Assembly: GCA_032433765.1 (NCBI GenBank)
Contig: JAVIAB010000124.1
Location: 77,855,465-77,919,464 of the forward strand
Reading direction: 5' to 3'
DNA: 64,000 nucleotides
From: Megaustenia siamemsis
Lineage: Eukaryota; Mollusca; Gastropoda; Stylommatophora; Ariophantidae
Below the pieces are notes generated by a model that saw nothing but the letters and a program-made list of their open reading frames with translations, was not told the origin of the DNA and did no database searches. Shown piece after piece: positions 24,980 to 35,605 of this stretch. A program made the position numbers and the translations under genes. Positions within the stretch are counted from its first letter, which is position 1, and each line of letters begins with the position of its first letter.

Positions 24980-25836
24980 TTCAAATATAGCATCAGAACT
25001 AAGAGTAGAGAAAGATAGGAATAAATGTAGAAACAGATACAAGAATAGTGAAATATTAGTATAAATGTAGAAGCAAGAGTATGGAAATATAGGTACAAAT
25101 ATAGCAACAGAAGCAATAGTAGGGAAAGATAGATATAAATCATCATCATCATCATCAAGTACCATGCCTGCTGGCATAGGAGATCATGTCTCTCCACAAT
25201 TTTTGATCTTGACAGTTATTTATCATTTCTGTTGTTGACCTTCTGTCAAGCCATTCTCTTAAGCTGTCTGGTTTCTTTTCTCTTTGCTTCCCTATATCTC
25301 TTCGTCCATCAATTTTCCCAGTTGCCACAATATATTCCAGCTGTTCCCTTCTCATTGCATGGTTACAAAAATATGATTCTTTCTTCCTAATATTGGAAAT
25401 TAGCTCTCTTTTTACTATAGCCTCTTTCAGAACATTTTCTTCACTCTTCTTAGCTGTCCATTGTATTCTCAACATTCTTCTGAAAAACCACATTTCTACA
25501 GCCTCCAGTGATTTTCTTGTCTGTTGTCTTATTGTCCATGATTCACATCCATATGTTAAGACTGGCTCTACGTAACATTTAAGAACTCTTTTTCTTACTT
25601 CTATTGTCAATAATGGATTACATAGTATCGTCCTCATTTTTTTGGAAAGTTGCTTTTGCCTGAGCCATTCTGCATCTCACCTCTGTTGTACATCTACCAT
25701 CTGAGGTTAACATTGTTCCCAGATATTGAAATTCATCAATTCACTGTTTTAATATTGTTCCATTTGTTTTTATTGTGCATTGCGGTGATGTCTTTCTCTT
25801 TGTTGCTATCATTACTTTTGTTTTTTTTGCTATTAA

Positions 25837-26856
25837 CTCTTTCCGAACTACTCCCCGGCACACCAGCTCCACTTATGAAGGTACCACCGGACCAAAACCA
25901 GCACATTGGCTTGGACTGTGTACAAGTGAATATTGTAAAGTAAAGTAATGATTCTGTATAAATTGAGTTATTGAGTTATTTGCGGGTCATCATCATTGCA
26001 CTCCGAACATGTCCATAGGTGCTCAGATCCCCTCCTCAGCAATTCCCTCAGTGTCCAGCGACTGACGACTCCAGTTCTATGTTGGTTGATAAGTCTTCTT
26101 ACACGGCCACTAAGTTTCTCATTTCTGGCTGTGCCCATCTTAACTCCCATTTCCATCATCAGAAGAAGTGATGTGGATCTGTGTTTGTCGAAGTCCTGTG
26201 CTCTTCCCACATCTCTGAGGGCATTGATGATGTCCGCCCGATCCATTGGTTGCCCGTCCTCAACGACAGCGCAGCTAGCCAACCTGTCCGCCCTTTCATT
26301 TCCCCGTACTCCCGCGTGTATAAATATTCACCAATACTTGTATTCGATATCTAGAAGAAGCTTCACAATTACTTCCTTCGATTACCACATGGTATTTTCT
26401 TTGCTTTGTAGATATAGTGCTTGAATTTGTGATGTAATGTATGTTTTTTCTAACAAATAATGGCCACACCATTTCTTGTGCCTAATTTCATTATTTGTAG
26501 ACATAAATGCATTAAGTAAAGTGCATTTTGGAGAACTTTGGATTCGTTTGTATATAATTTTGAGAAGAATGGATAGCAACATGCTTCTAGTCAGAGAAAA
26601 ACATAGGTGCATGAAATATGATATTTTGAATTGAAACTTATCTGTCTATGAATATTTTTATACTATTTATTATAAATGATATATTCTTTCCTTCAGATTT
26701 TCCTTTCCGGTGATGTATAACATTTACCACATTTAATCATATCATTGTGTGAAATTGTAAAATGAAAAAGACATATGATGGAATTTTTTTCTAAATTGAA
26801 AATTAATCTGGTCCAAACTTAAAGAAAACCTAAAGCCCGGCAAAGTCTGGAAAGAG
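25837..26856. mobile_element. TTAA-flanked DNA element (piggyBac-like MITE)
   Basis: Flanked by TTAA at 25833-25836 and 26857-26860; removing it restores the RTE sequence with a single TTAA, which is the defining behaviour of the piggyBac superfamily. Ends are imperfect inverted repeats, CTCTTTCCGAACT versus CTCTTTCCAGACT. No transposase frame. Length 1020 bp, of which about 362 bp is a later LINE insertion. A related fragment is at 1826-1995. Confidence 0.82.
25964..26316 (-). mobile_element. RNase H-bearing LINE, 5'-truncated 3' end with TSD
   Basis: Open to the terminus: ASCAVVEDGQPMDRADIINA, RVRRLINQHRTGVVSRWTLR, and HLWTCSECNDDDPQ. It ends in AATAACTCAATAACTCAA. The target duplication TGTATAAAT lies at 25955-25963 and 26317-26325. 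The reading is the C-terminal extension after RNase H. Confidence 0.88.
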
Positions 26857-27055
26857 TTAAGGCTGAGTCCTTTATTTTTTGCTCTCCTTCACTATAATGT
26901 GTAACATTTTAGGTATAAATATAGCAACAGAAACAAGAGCAGGGAAAGGTAGGTATAAATATTGCAAATGAAACAAGAGTAGGGAAAGGAAGGTATAAAT
27001 ATAGCAGCAGAAACGAGTGGGGAAAGGTAAGTATAAATATAGCAACAGAAACCAA

Positions 27056-27482
27056 GAGTTCTTAACAAAATCAGTGTCAGGCGATGTTTGATCTCTGCAT
27101 TATTATACCCCTTGTTGAATTAACTCATATTCAGCTGTTAGATAAGCCCTGAGACTAAGTTGTAAGCCATCAATTTCTCACTGTAATCTCCAGCTGTCTT
27201 ACTTTCTTTTATTCTTTTTTTTTCTATTTGCTTGATATGAATACAGTTATCACATATCAAATATGTGGCACACAGATACTTAGTGAGGGTCTGAAGCTAG
27301 CTTTGATATCCTTAAATAAATATTATTTTCCAGGCATTAGAGCACAGCCAAAATTTTAATTTGTTTTGAGATGACTCATTTTATTTTGACCAAGAGAAAA
27401 ATGCAGAATTTTATTTCAGAATGTCAATTTCAAATCAGCCCAACTAGCTGAGTGTGTGCCAGATAAGCATTTTCTTTATCAA
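27056..27482. other. Unassigned sequence
   Basis: Nothing recognised. Confidence 0.45.
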
Positions 27483-28065
27483 CATTATCATCATGTGCCA
27501 TATCAGTGGCATAGACAATCAATCATGCCCTTCCACAATTATGTCCTCAGTGTATTGCATCAGCTCTGTTGTTGACAATTCACTGTTCAACAAGCTATCT
27601 AGTATTTTCTCTCTTTGGTGTCAGTGATATCTCTTTCCCCGGTATTTTGTCAATTGTAACCAAGTATTCCAACTTTACTCTTCTCAAGATGTGCTTGAAA
27701 AATGATGATTGTTTCTTTCTGATGTTTTTTTTTTTAGGAATTCCCTTTTTGTGTTGACCTCTATTTCCTCATTGGTCTTTTTGGCTGTCTAGGAACTCTC
27801 AACATCTTTCAGAGAAATCACATCTCTGTGTCCTCTAATTGTCTTTTAATTTGTTTGTCTACTATCCATGATTCACTTCCATGGGTCAGTATTGACTCTA
27901 AAAAGCACCAATGAACTCTCTTTCTCACTTCTATTGACATAGACTTGTTGCATAAGATGTTTTTTTTTCTGAAATGCTACTTTGTCCTGTGCTATTCTGC
28001 TTTTTATTTTTGTGATGCATCTTCCATCAGATGTTATTATTGTGCTCAAGTATTGTCAACTTCAA
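27483..28065 (-). mobile_element. RTE-like LINE family c, degenerate copy
   Basis: ATCATCATGTGCCATATCAG at the 3' tail and the same succession of blocks as 18057-18885 and 33906-34245 (CATGCCCTTCCACAAT, CCAGTTGTAACC-like, CTCTTTTTGGCTGTC). No open frame survives. Confidence 0.75.
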
Positions 28066-28234
28066 ATAACAATTGTGAACAATTTTACTCATGTTCCTCA
28101 CTATTGGGTCTGGAAGTGCAATTGTCCATGTATATAAGTTTTCATAGTTATAAATAAATTATTTAAAATAATATATGTCAAGTACTATTCATTTCTGTAG
28201 GTAAATATTATTTAAACAGATCACATGACATGAT

Positions 28235-28297
28235 TGGGAGCTGTGGCAGCTCAGTCGTTAACTGGACCACTAAGATCAAGAGGTCAGGTTTGATGGC
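28235..28297 (+). mobile_element. Possible SINE head
   Basis: GGGAGCTGTGGCAGCTCAGT followed by CGTTAACTGGACCACTAAG and a decayed B box (GGTTTGAT). It resembles the tRNA-like head of S1 without its body. Confidence 0.45.
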
Positions 28298-28299
28298 TT

Positions 28300-28745
28300 T
28301 TAGGTTCTTGATCCTTTCCGTGCCATTAGACATCACATAGCATTTTTTGCCACCCATCTTTATTCTGGCAAGATGTTCTATTGATCTAATGAGTCTATAC
28401 CTGCCAATTTTGCTTCTCTTATAAGTGTTCTTTTTAGTGTCACTTTAGGTCTTCCTCTTTCTCTGTATCCTGATGTTTCCCATAGAAGAAAGTGCCTGTT
28501 TTTCAAATTCTCTTATTGTCTCTTCTCAACATATGTTCATCTTCTTTCCTTAATTGTAGATGAGATCTTTGGTTGCATGGCCATTTCTCTTATCTCTATA
28601 TTAGTCTTAAATTCATTCCACTGTACACAGAGTATTTTTTTTAGGCATTTGTCTTCAAAAGCATTTGTTTTTTTTTTCTCAATCTCTTTTTATGTTTTCC
28701 AGCTTTCACATGCATAGGTAAGTGTTGATAATACATTTGAGGCCC
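28300..28745 (-). mobile_element. LINE C-terminal fragment
   Basis: Minus-strand reading with breaks: VLSTLTYACESWKT, NAFEDKCLKKILCVQWNE, TNIEIREMAMQPKIS, the typical LTYG(C)E(S/T)W zone downstream of the reverse transcriptase, then a basic stretch (YRERGRPKVTLK). Confidence 0.75.
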
Positions 28746-28989
28746 GGCTTGAAACGTCAATTACTCATCGAAAGAAAAAATATGAGTACCTCCGAAGATG
28801 GAGATATGCCTGTGCGGTGAGGGACCCCTGTGCACACAGCTGCCAGGGAAAAACGGATTAACATGCAAAATTCAGTTCCTAGTCTCTAGGGACTTCATCA
28901 GAGGTAAAAAGCTGGTGAGCAAAGAAGAAAAAAAAAATACATTTGAGTTAAATATTCTAAGTTTGCTTTTCTTGTTTCTAGGCTTCTAG

Positions 28990-29115
28990 GTTCAGTCAGC
29001 CTTAAATAGATGTAGACTTTTTCTGGGAAAATACCATCATAGCTAAAACATCACTCATAACAAAATATGCCAACTAGTCACTGAAAAATATGGGCACTAA
29101 CATCATATTCTCAAT
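28990..29115 (+). mobile_element. SINE S1 3' fragment
   Basis: GACTTTTTCTGGGAAAATAC, ACATCACTCATAAC and GTCACTGAAAAATATGG then GCACTAACATCATATTC. This copy preserves the uninterrupted site that the DD83E transposon hit at 8178/10293. Confidence 0.7.
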
Positions 29116-29295
29116 AAGGAAACAAAACTAGAGGAGTGGCAGGAATTCTTCATCTTTTTTTAAAGATTACATTACCATCCAATGCTACCAGTGCTAAACA
29201 TGATCGCTTACAACAAACCAGAAGCAAACGTTAGTGATCACAGAAATGTTTAATGAGAGAAATTGGAGCGACTTAAAAAAAAATAAACAAACAAA

Positions 29296-30632
29296 ACATC
29301 TAATAATCCAAAGTGAAGTCAGTGATCTTGTCAGAGATGTCAATTTACCTCCACTGAAAACATCTAATAATCCAAAGTGAAGTCAGTGATCTTGCCAGAG
29401 ATGCCAATTTACCTCCACTGAAAACATCTAATAATCCAAAGTGAAGTCAGTGATCTTGCCAGAGATGCCAATTTACCTCCACTGAAAACATCTAATAATC
29501 CAAAGTGAAGTGAGTGATCTTGTCAGAGATGTCAATTTACCTCCACTGAAAACATCTAATAATCCAAAGTGAAGTCAGTGATCTTGCCAGAGATGCCAAT
29601 TTACCTCCACTGAAAACATCTAATAATCCAAAGTGAAGTCAGTGATCTTGTCAGAGATGTCAATTTACCTCCACTGAAAACATCTAATAATCCAAAGTGA
29701 AGTCAGTGATCTTGCCAGAGATGCCAATTTACCTCCACTGAAAACATCTAATAATCCAAAGTGAAGTCAGTGATCTTGTCAGAGATGTCAATTTACCTCC
29801 ACTGAAAACATCTAATAATCCAAAGTGAAGTCAGTGATCTTGTCAGAGATGTCAATTTACCTCCACTGAAAACATCTAATAATCCAAAGTGAAGTCAGTG
29901 ATCTTGCCAGAGATGCCAATTTACCTCCACTGAAAACATCTAATAATCCAAAGTGAAGTGAGTGATCTTGTCAGAGATGTCAATTTACCTCCACTGAAAA
30001 CATCTAATAATCCAAAGTGAAGTCAGTGATCTTGCCAGAGATGTCAATTTACCTCCACTGAAAACATCTAATAATCCAAAGTGAAGTCAGTGATCTTGTC
30101 AGAGATGTCAATTTACCTCCACTGAAAACATCTAATAATCCAAAGTGAAGTCAGTGATCTTGTCAGAGATGTCAATTTACCTCCACTGAAAACATCTAAT
30201 AATCCAAAGAGAAGTCAGTGATCTTGCCAGAGATGTCAATTTACCTCCACTGAAAACATCTAATAATCCAAAGTGAAGTCAGTGATCTTGTCAGAGATGT
30301 CAATTTACCTCCACTGAAAACATCTAATAATCCAAAGTGAAGTCAGTGATCTTGCCAGAGATGCCAATTTACCTCCACTGAAAACATCTAATAATCCAAA
30401 GTGAAGTCAGTGATCTTGTCAGAGATGTCAATTTACCTCCACTGAAAACATCTAATAATCCAAAGTGAAGTCAGTGATCTTGTCAGAGATGTCAATTTAC
30501 CTCCACTGAAAACATCTAATAATCCAAAGTGAAGTCAGTGATCTTGCCAGAGATGTCAATTTACCTCCACTGAAAACATCTAATAATCCAAAGTGAAGTC
30601 AGTGATCTTGTCAGAGATGTCAATTTACCTAG
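29296..30632. repeat. 64-bp tandem array, about 21 copies
   Basis: Unit starts ACATCTAATAATCCAAAGTG and ends TTTACCTCCACTGAAA. Copies are almost identical; two linked positions split them into types (GCCAGAGATGCC versus GTCAGAGATGTC), with a third mixed type (GCCAGAGATGTC) in the right half. No open frame. Confidence 0.97.
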
Positions 30633-31339
30633 GAACAAGGCAGAGCTGTTAGGTTACAGATTACAACAATGGAATCTCCTGGCAAATGATGTTTGAATGT
30701 CTGTGTTTCAGGACAGTCAGAAACATTCTTGTTACATTCTTTTTAAAGAGTGTCTTTCCTTTCCATATACCACAACATTTCTGGTTTAATGGCCAGCCCC
30801 TCTAATCAACCATAATTCCAATGATTGAAAGCTTTTTTTTAAATTCCTCCAAGATGAGTAATTATTTTGTTGCATAATGGTAACATTCTACTCCCAATTC
30901 CAGTTGGCTATGCTGTTCATATGAAAGAAACTTATAAAAACCTAAAACAGCTTTTGAAGTGCATAAACTAAGATCAGCATCATTGGTTACTCCGTGGTGA
31001 CTTTAAAGTGGCTGCTCTTTTGCTTGGACTTCAAGGTGGATACCCCAACACTCACCCTTCTTGTACATAAACTCAACTATCAATCTGATTCAGTATTATG
31101 AGTTATTGTTTTGAAGCACATAAAGGCAATGGTGGTAAAGCAGCGAGAGGGATGGTTGCCCCAAATGAAAAGAAAGCAACAATAATAACATATATATAAA
31201 TGGTATGTTAGGTGGGCACAATACTTGCCCAGCATTGGTATAAACCACATGCCACAGACACTGAGAAACCAGGCTACAAAGCTGCACAAGCAACACAACT
31301 TGCTAGTTTCATGTGAGAGAAGTCAGAGAACATTTGAAA
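30633..31339. other. Unassigned sequence
   Basis: Nothing recognised; small open frames at 31080-31298 (minus) look random. Confidence 0.45.
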
Positions 31340-31570
31340 TGTATTAGAAACAACAGCAGCTCTTTCTTTGGTTACATTATGAGAAGAGGGAAATCTGGAA
31401 ACATTTGTGACAATTGGCAGGTTGGAAGGAACAAGAGACAGGGGAAGGCAACATTAGAAAATAATAGCTTAACAATCTGGCATAAAAAGTAGAACTTATA
31501 GGGAAAAACAGAGCCTAGTTTGGCAAGACATGAGCGTATACTTGGCATGGCACCCAATGATGATGTTGGT
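31340..31570 (+). mobile_element. LINE 3' remnant
   Basis: Reads RNNSSSFFGYIMRRGKSG then GRNKRQGKA and ends LARHERILGMAPNDDVG near GATGATGTTGG, the layout of RTE-like 3' ends (FFGHIMR, GRRxRGR, then a GAT repeat tail). Confidence 0.6.
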
Positions 31571-32340
31571 GATAGTGTTGGGACTATTGCCACAGCAGAT
31601 GTTTTAAGAGGAATACACGTCTTGACTTTAACCATATCACTGCTGTTGATATGTTGGCTTGTTCATAAAAATGTTAATGAGTTTATTGCCTCATATCTCT
31701 GATGTGAAATTGCAGCAAACTTTATTGATTTTAATTGGAATAAATAACACACATGCCCGTGCAGGTGTTAGATTTGACTCATGGTTTCAGTTAAAGAGTA
31801 AGAACTTTTGCTGGGTAAGTGCAACAAGAATGCGGTAACAGAAGATAATAGATGGATTAGATGCACATCGCACAACTTAATATTAGAATTGGTGGCCTGC
31901 CAAACTGAGCGTTCCACTCCTGCAGGATGAGATTGTGTGCAGAGAGGATGTTTTCAAATATCTTGGCTTTTAAAACAGTGGCTGCAGAAGGTGAGGTCAA
32001 CACAGGTAGGAGAAATCAGACCAGTAATGAGTGAGATATGGGAAGGTGTGAAGGGAGAAGAGGGGCACTCCCGTTATTGTGTTGCAAGCAGGTAGAAGGT
32101 AGTAGAGGAGATATATTGGCGATAGAAAAGTGTTGGAGGCAAAGGTTTGCAAGCCATTTGTCTGGGCAAGTACACGTGCAGTGTTAGTGGGGTATGTACA
32201 TAAATTAGATAGAGGTTTCGATTGGAAGTCAAGAACTAGGAGAAATCAGTCCGGTAATTCAAAGGAAATATTGGCGGTGGTTAGCAACACACAGTTGACG
32301 ATATTCGAAATTTACCCTTTCTCTCTCTCTTTCTACTTTT
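31571..32340. other. Unassigned sequence
   Basis: Two similar 25-30 bp pieces (GGAGAAATCAGACCAGTAAT at about 32010 and GGAGAAATCAGTCCGGTAAT at about 32240) hint at an old duplication. No gene seen. Confidence 0.4.
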
Positions 32341-32391
32341 GGCGCGCGCGCGTGCGTGCGTGCGTGCGTGTGTGTGTGTGTGTGTGCATAT
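32341..32391. repeat. Alternating purine-pyrimidine tract
   Basis: (GC)n then (GTGC)n then (GT)n over about 50 bases without interruption, a sequence class able to adopt Z-DNA. A similar tract lies at 50770-50822. Confidence 0.9.
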
Positions 32392-32654
32392 GTGACCCTC
32401 TTTATATAACCTCCGGAGCGTGATTATGTAACCTTTCTATTCTGTCTTCTGTATATATCCTCTTTGTGTGTGTGCATATGTTCTAACACTCCGCTCTCTC
32501 TCCATCTCTCGCTCTCTCTCTCTCTCTAAGTATCATATATAAATCCCCCTATCTATCTATATTCCTACCTTCCCCAAAACTTACATTACATTAAATGTAT
32601 TCACTACAATTTAACGGCAAATGCGGTCTCATTTAAATCTGGGAGACACAGACA

Positions 32655-33275
32655 AACCCAGTAACGGCAACTCTTGTTTCAAAGATGACAAAATCCAGTA
32701 AGGACAACTCTTGTCTCAAAGACAACAAAATCCAGTAACGGCAACTCTTGTCTCAAAGACAACAAAATCCAGTAACGGCAACTCTTGTTTCAAAGACGAC
32801 ACAATCCAGTAACGACAACTCTTGTCTCAATGACGATAAAATCCAGTAACGACAACTCTTGTCTCAAACACGATACAATCCAGTAACGACAACTCTTGTC
32901 TCAAACACGATAAAATCCAGTAACGACAACTCTTGTCTCAAACACGATAAAATCCAGTAACGACAACTCTTGTCTCAAACACGATAAAATCCAGTAACGA
33001 CAACTCTTGTCTCAAACACGACAAAATGCAGTAACGACAACTCCTGTCTCAACGACGACAAAATCCAGTAACGACAACTCTTTGTCTCAAACACGACAAA
33101 ATCCAGTAACGACAACTCTTGTCTCAACGACAACAAAGTCCAGTAACGACAACTCGTCTCAACGACGACAAAATCCGGTAACGACAACCCTTTGTCTTAA
33201 TAACGACAAAGTCCAAGTAACGACAACTCTTGTCTTAACAACGACAAAGTCCAAGTAACGACAACTCTTGTCCGC
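32655..33275. repeat. 36-bp minisatellite, about 17 copies
   Basis: Unit AAATCCAGTAACGACAACTC followed by TTGTCTCAAACACGAT. Units vary in ACACGAT/GACGACA ends; right-hand units have single-base indels. Confidence 0.95.
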
Positions 33276-33905
33276 CAACGCTACAATAAAAAGTTAGGAT
33301 AAGCAGAAGATAAGTCAGACCAGGCAGGAACAAACACCGGGCACTGACAGGCGCCTAGAAGATGCAGTTAGTCATAAATAAAAACCACTTTAAGCCACAA
33401 ATAAAAAATTCGATCAAGGTGTCACATATAGGCCTATAATGAAAAAAAAAAAAAAAAAAAAAAAAAATCCAATACGCGCACGCAAAAAAAAAAAAAAAAA
33501 ATGCGACCAATCCAATGCCAGGAATAAAAATCGCATGAATGTGACATTAACGACGTGTTGTTGCAAGTACAAACTCGACCAATGTGTGACAAATAATGTT
33601 CGATCAATGTATCACAAATAAAAATCCGGTCCACGGGTGGAGTGTTTGCTTTTACAATCGTTTCCTTGTTTACTGTCCTCGATAAAGGACCAAGATTACA
33701 CTTCATTGATGTGTGTATCGTGACTCTCAAATCTGACTGATCCATACTGATATCTGTGGTACCACGCATTGTGGTGTTCGGGGTAATTCTTTCCAGTATG
33801 ATCAGTTTTTATGTGGTAATTTAAGAATTCGCAAGGTCTGTGTATTTCAACCAGTTTCCTCTCATTCTCAGCTTATTTTATCACAGATCTGTCCCATTGT
33901 CACTC
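33276..33905. other. Unassigned sequence with two poly-A tracts
   Basis: A28 at about 33440-33467 and A18-19 at about 33484. Remaining sequence without recognisable content. Confidence 0.5.
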
Positions 33906-34245
33906 ATCATCATCATCATGTACCGTACCGGTTGGCGTTGGCGATCATGTCCTTCCACAATCTTCTATCCACAGTGCATCGTATGAGTTCTGTTGTTGAC
34001 TGTTTTCCATGTCATGACACCAAGCTATCCAGTATTTTCTCTCTTTGTCGTCCGCGATCTCTCTTTCCTTTTATTTTGCCAGTTGTAACCAAGTATTCCA
34101 ACTTTCCTCTTCTCATGATGTGCCCAAAAAAATGTTGATTGCTTCTTTCTGATGTTTTTTAAGAGCTCCCTTTTTGTGTTGGCCTCTTTGAGAACTTTCT
34201 CATTGGTCTTTTTAGCTGTCCAGGGAACTTTCAACATTCCATTGT
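33906..34245 (-). mobile_element. RTE-like LINE family c, 3' fragment
   Basis: Minus strand: LKVPWTAKKTNEKVLKEANT then KRELLKNIRKKQSTFFW, ending in a GATGATGATGATG tail at 33906. 5'-truncated, with a frameshift after the FFxxH block. Confidence 0.82.
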
Positions 34246-35605
34246 CACTGGAGTATCTTAATTCAATGCATCCGCTAAATGATCATATCATGTTTGTTAG
34301 ATTTAATTTGTTATACGCGTCCTTGAGATCTCTTGAAGATGCATTCTCCATCATTATCTATTTACATTGGCTACTTGAGGTCTTCTTTCCTGCAATATCC
34401 CTCTTGATTTCTTTAAGTGCCATTCCTTTCTGCAATGTTTCAACTGAATTCTTCTTGATCTCCATCTTTTCTACAGTATTTCTTCCAATAACTTCTTTAT
34501 TTTTCTTCAACCTTTGCAACAATATTTCATTATTTGTTTAGTTCCTTCGTTACATCTGATTTCGTGTAGAGTATAAATCGGTGTTTTCTAACATCATATT
34601 CATCCACTGACTAAGTAATGATATTTTTTCTTGCTATATTTATTTCCCCCCCACACACACACACACACACACAAAAACACACACACTCACTCACTCTCTC
34701 TCCACGAATACATGGATTGTGTGTTTTCAAAGGTCTGAATGCTGACATACACTGAACCATCAAGAATGTCATAAATCTATCTGAGGAAAATCTGCAAAAT
34801 ATGTTGGTCAAATAAAATCTTGGTCTAATAAAAGCAGTAACTACGAATTGCAGCTCAAAGTGTGCAAACAAGAAGAGATAGAGTGTTTAGACCTGCCATA
34901 ATAGCATCACAATAGACCAGTGTGGTTGTAACATACACACTGACATGTCAACAATTCCTGACATCAAATATCCACCCAGTTTTTGAGTCACTAGAACAAA
35001 CTGTATATATGAAGATATTTTTATTAAACATGACACTGACCAGTTTTATATTATCGACTATTCAAAGGTGCATCATATAAAGTGCACAAACACTCGCACA
35101 GATGTACTGTAATTAATTGTTTTGTTTCCGCTAGCTGCTATTGTTTTCCTGTGACAAGTCGCACTTGTTGCTGTGATAGCGTGTGTGTTAATGCAGGCAA
35201 TCGATACTTCCGTTATGTTCAATTCCTTCTGTGATCTCCTTCCTGCCACAAAACCATCACGTTGTGCTACAATCCTCTCCAGCAGGTAATGGCCGTGTTA
35301 GCAGCAATGGCTAAATGTTACAGAAAGAGAGAGATGCACAGAGTAAGTCTATCCTTTTGTACGTGCGTGTGTGTATGTACACAAACGTGCGTACGTGTGT
35401 AAAGTGAGAATTAAAAACAAGGGCCGGGGGTGTATATAGTGAGGAAAAGATTAACCTTGATCATCGATAGCCGACCAACTCCCCCCCCCCCCAAAAAAAA
35501 AAAAAACATCAACTCCAATTCTTTGAGTAAGTGTTTCGGCCCTTTAGCTTTTGGACTCTCTAATGTGGGCTGACTGAGACTGAAACCTTCCGATGTAAAA
35601 TTAAT
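34246..35605. other. Unassigned sequence
   Basis: Contains (CA)n near 34655-34690, C10 and A14 runs near 35481-35505. A 129-codon frame at 34152-34541 starts inside the LINE fragment and is not credible as a gene. Confidence 0.45.

Larger units (their letters stand above)
25141..26910 (-). mobile_element. RTE-like LINE family b, copy interrupted by a DNA element
   Basis: Minus strand ends in a GATGATGATGATG tail. It reads the thumb and C-terminal zone in an open 160-codon frame (25155-25637, with LTYGCESWTI, WTAKKS and REWLDRRSTTEM), then continues with the SKKT-VMIATKKK region. The reading is broken at 25836 by a TTAA-flanked insertion and resumes at 26861 with GGCTGAGTCCTTTATTTTT, matching the complement of 2445-2490 in the sister copy. 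Likely target duplication A(G)RTATAAAT within the minisatellite. Confidence 0.88.
24980..27055. repeat. 36-bp minisatellite split by an RTE insertion
   Basis: Units like AGGTATAAATATAGCAACAG followed by AAACAAGAGTAGGGAA flank both sides (24980-25140 and 26911-27055). Removing 25141-26910 joins the two halves in register at ATATAAAT. Confidence 0.85.

Noticed and set aside
29296..30632. CRISPR-like direct repeats
   Set aside because: Repeats are contiguous with no unique spacers, and the genome is eukaryotic. The same holds for the other arrays here.
33434..33769. 111-codon minus-strand frame
   Set aside because: Half of it is poly-Phe from poly-A tracts; no similarity in the remainder.
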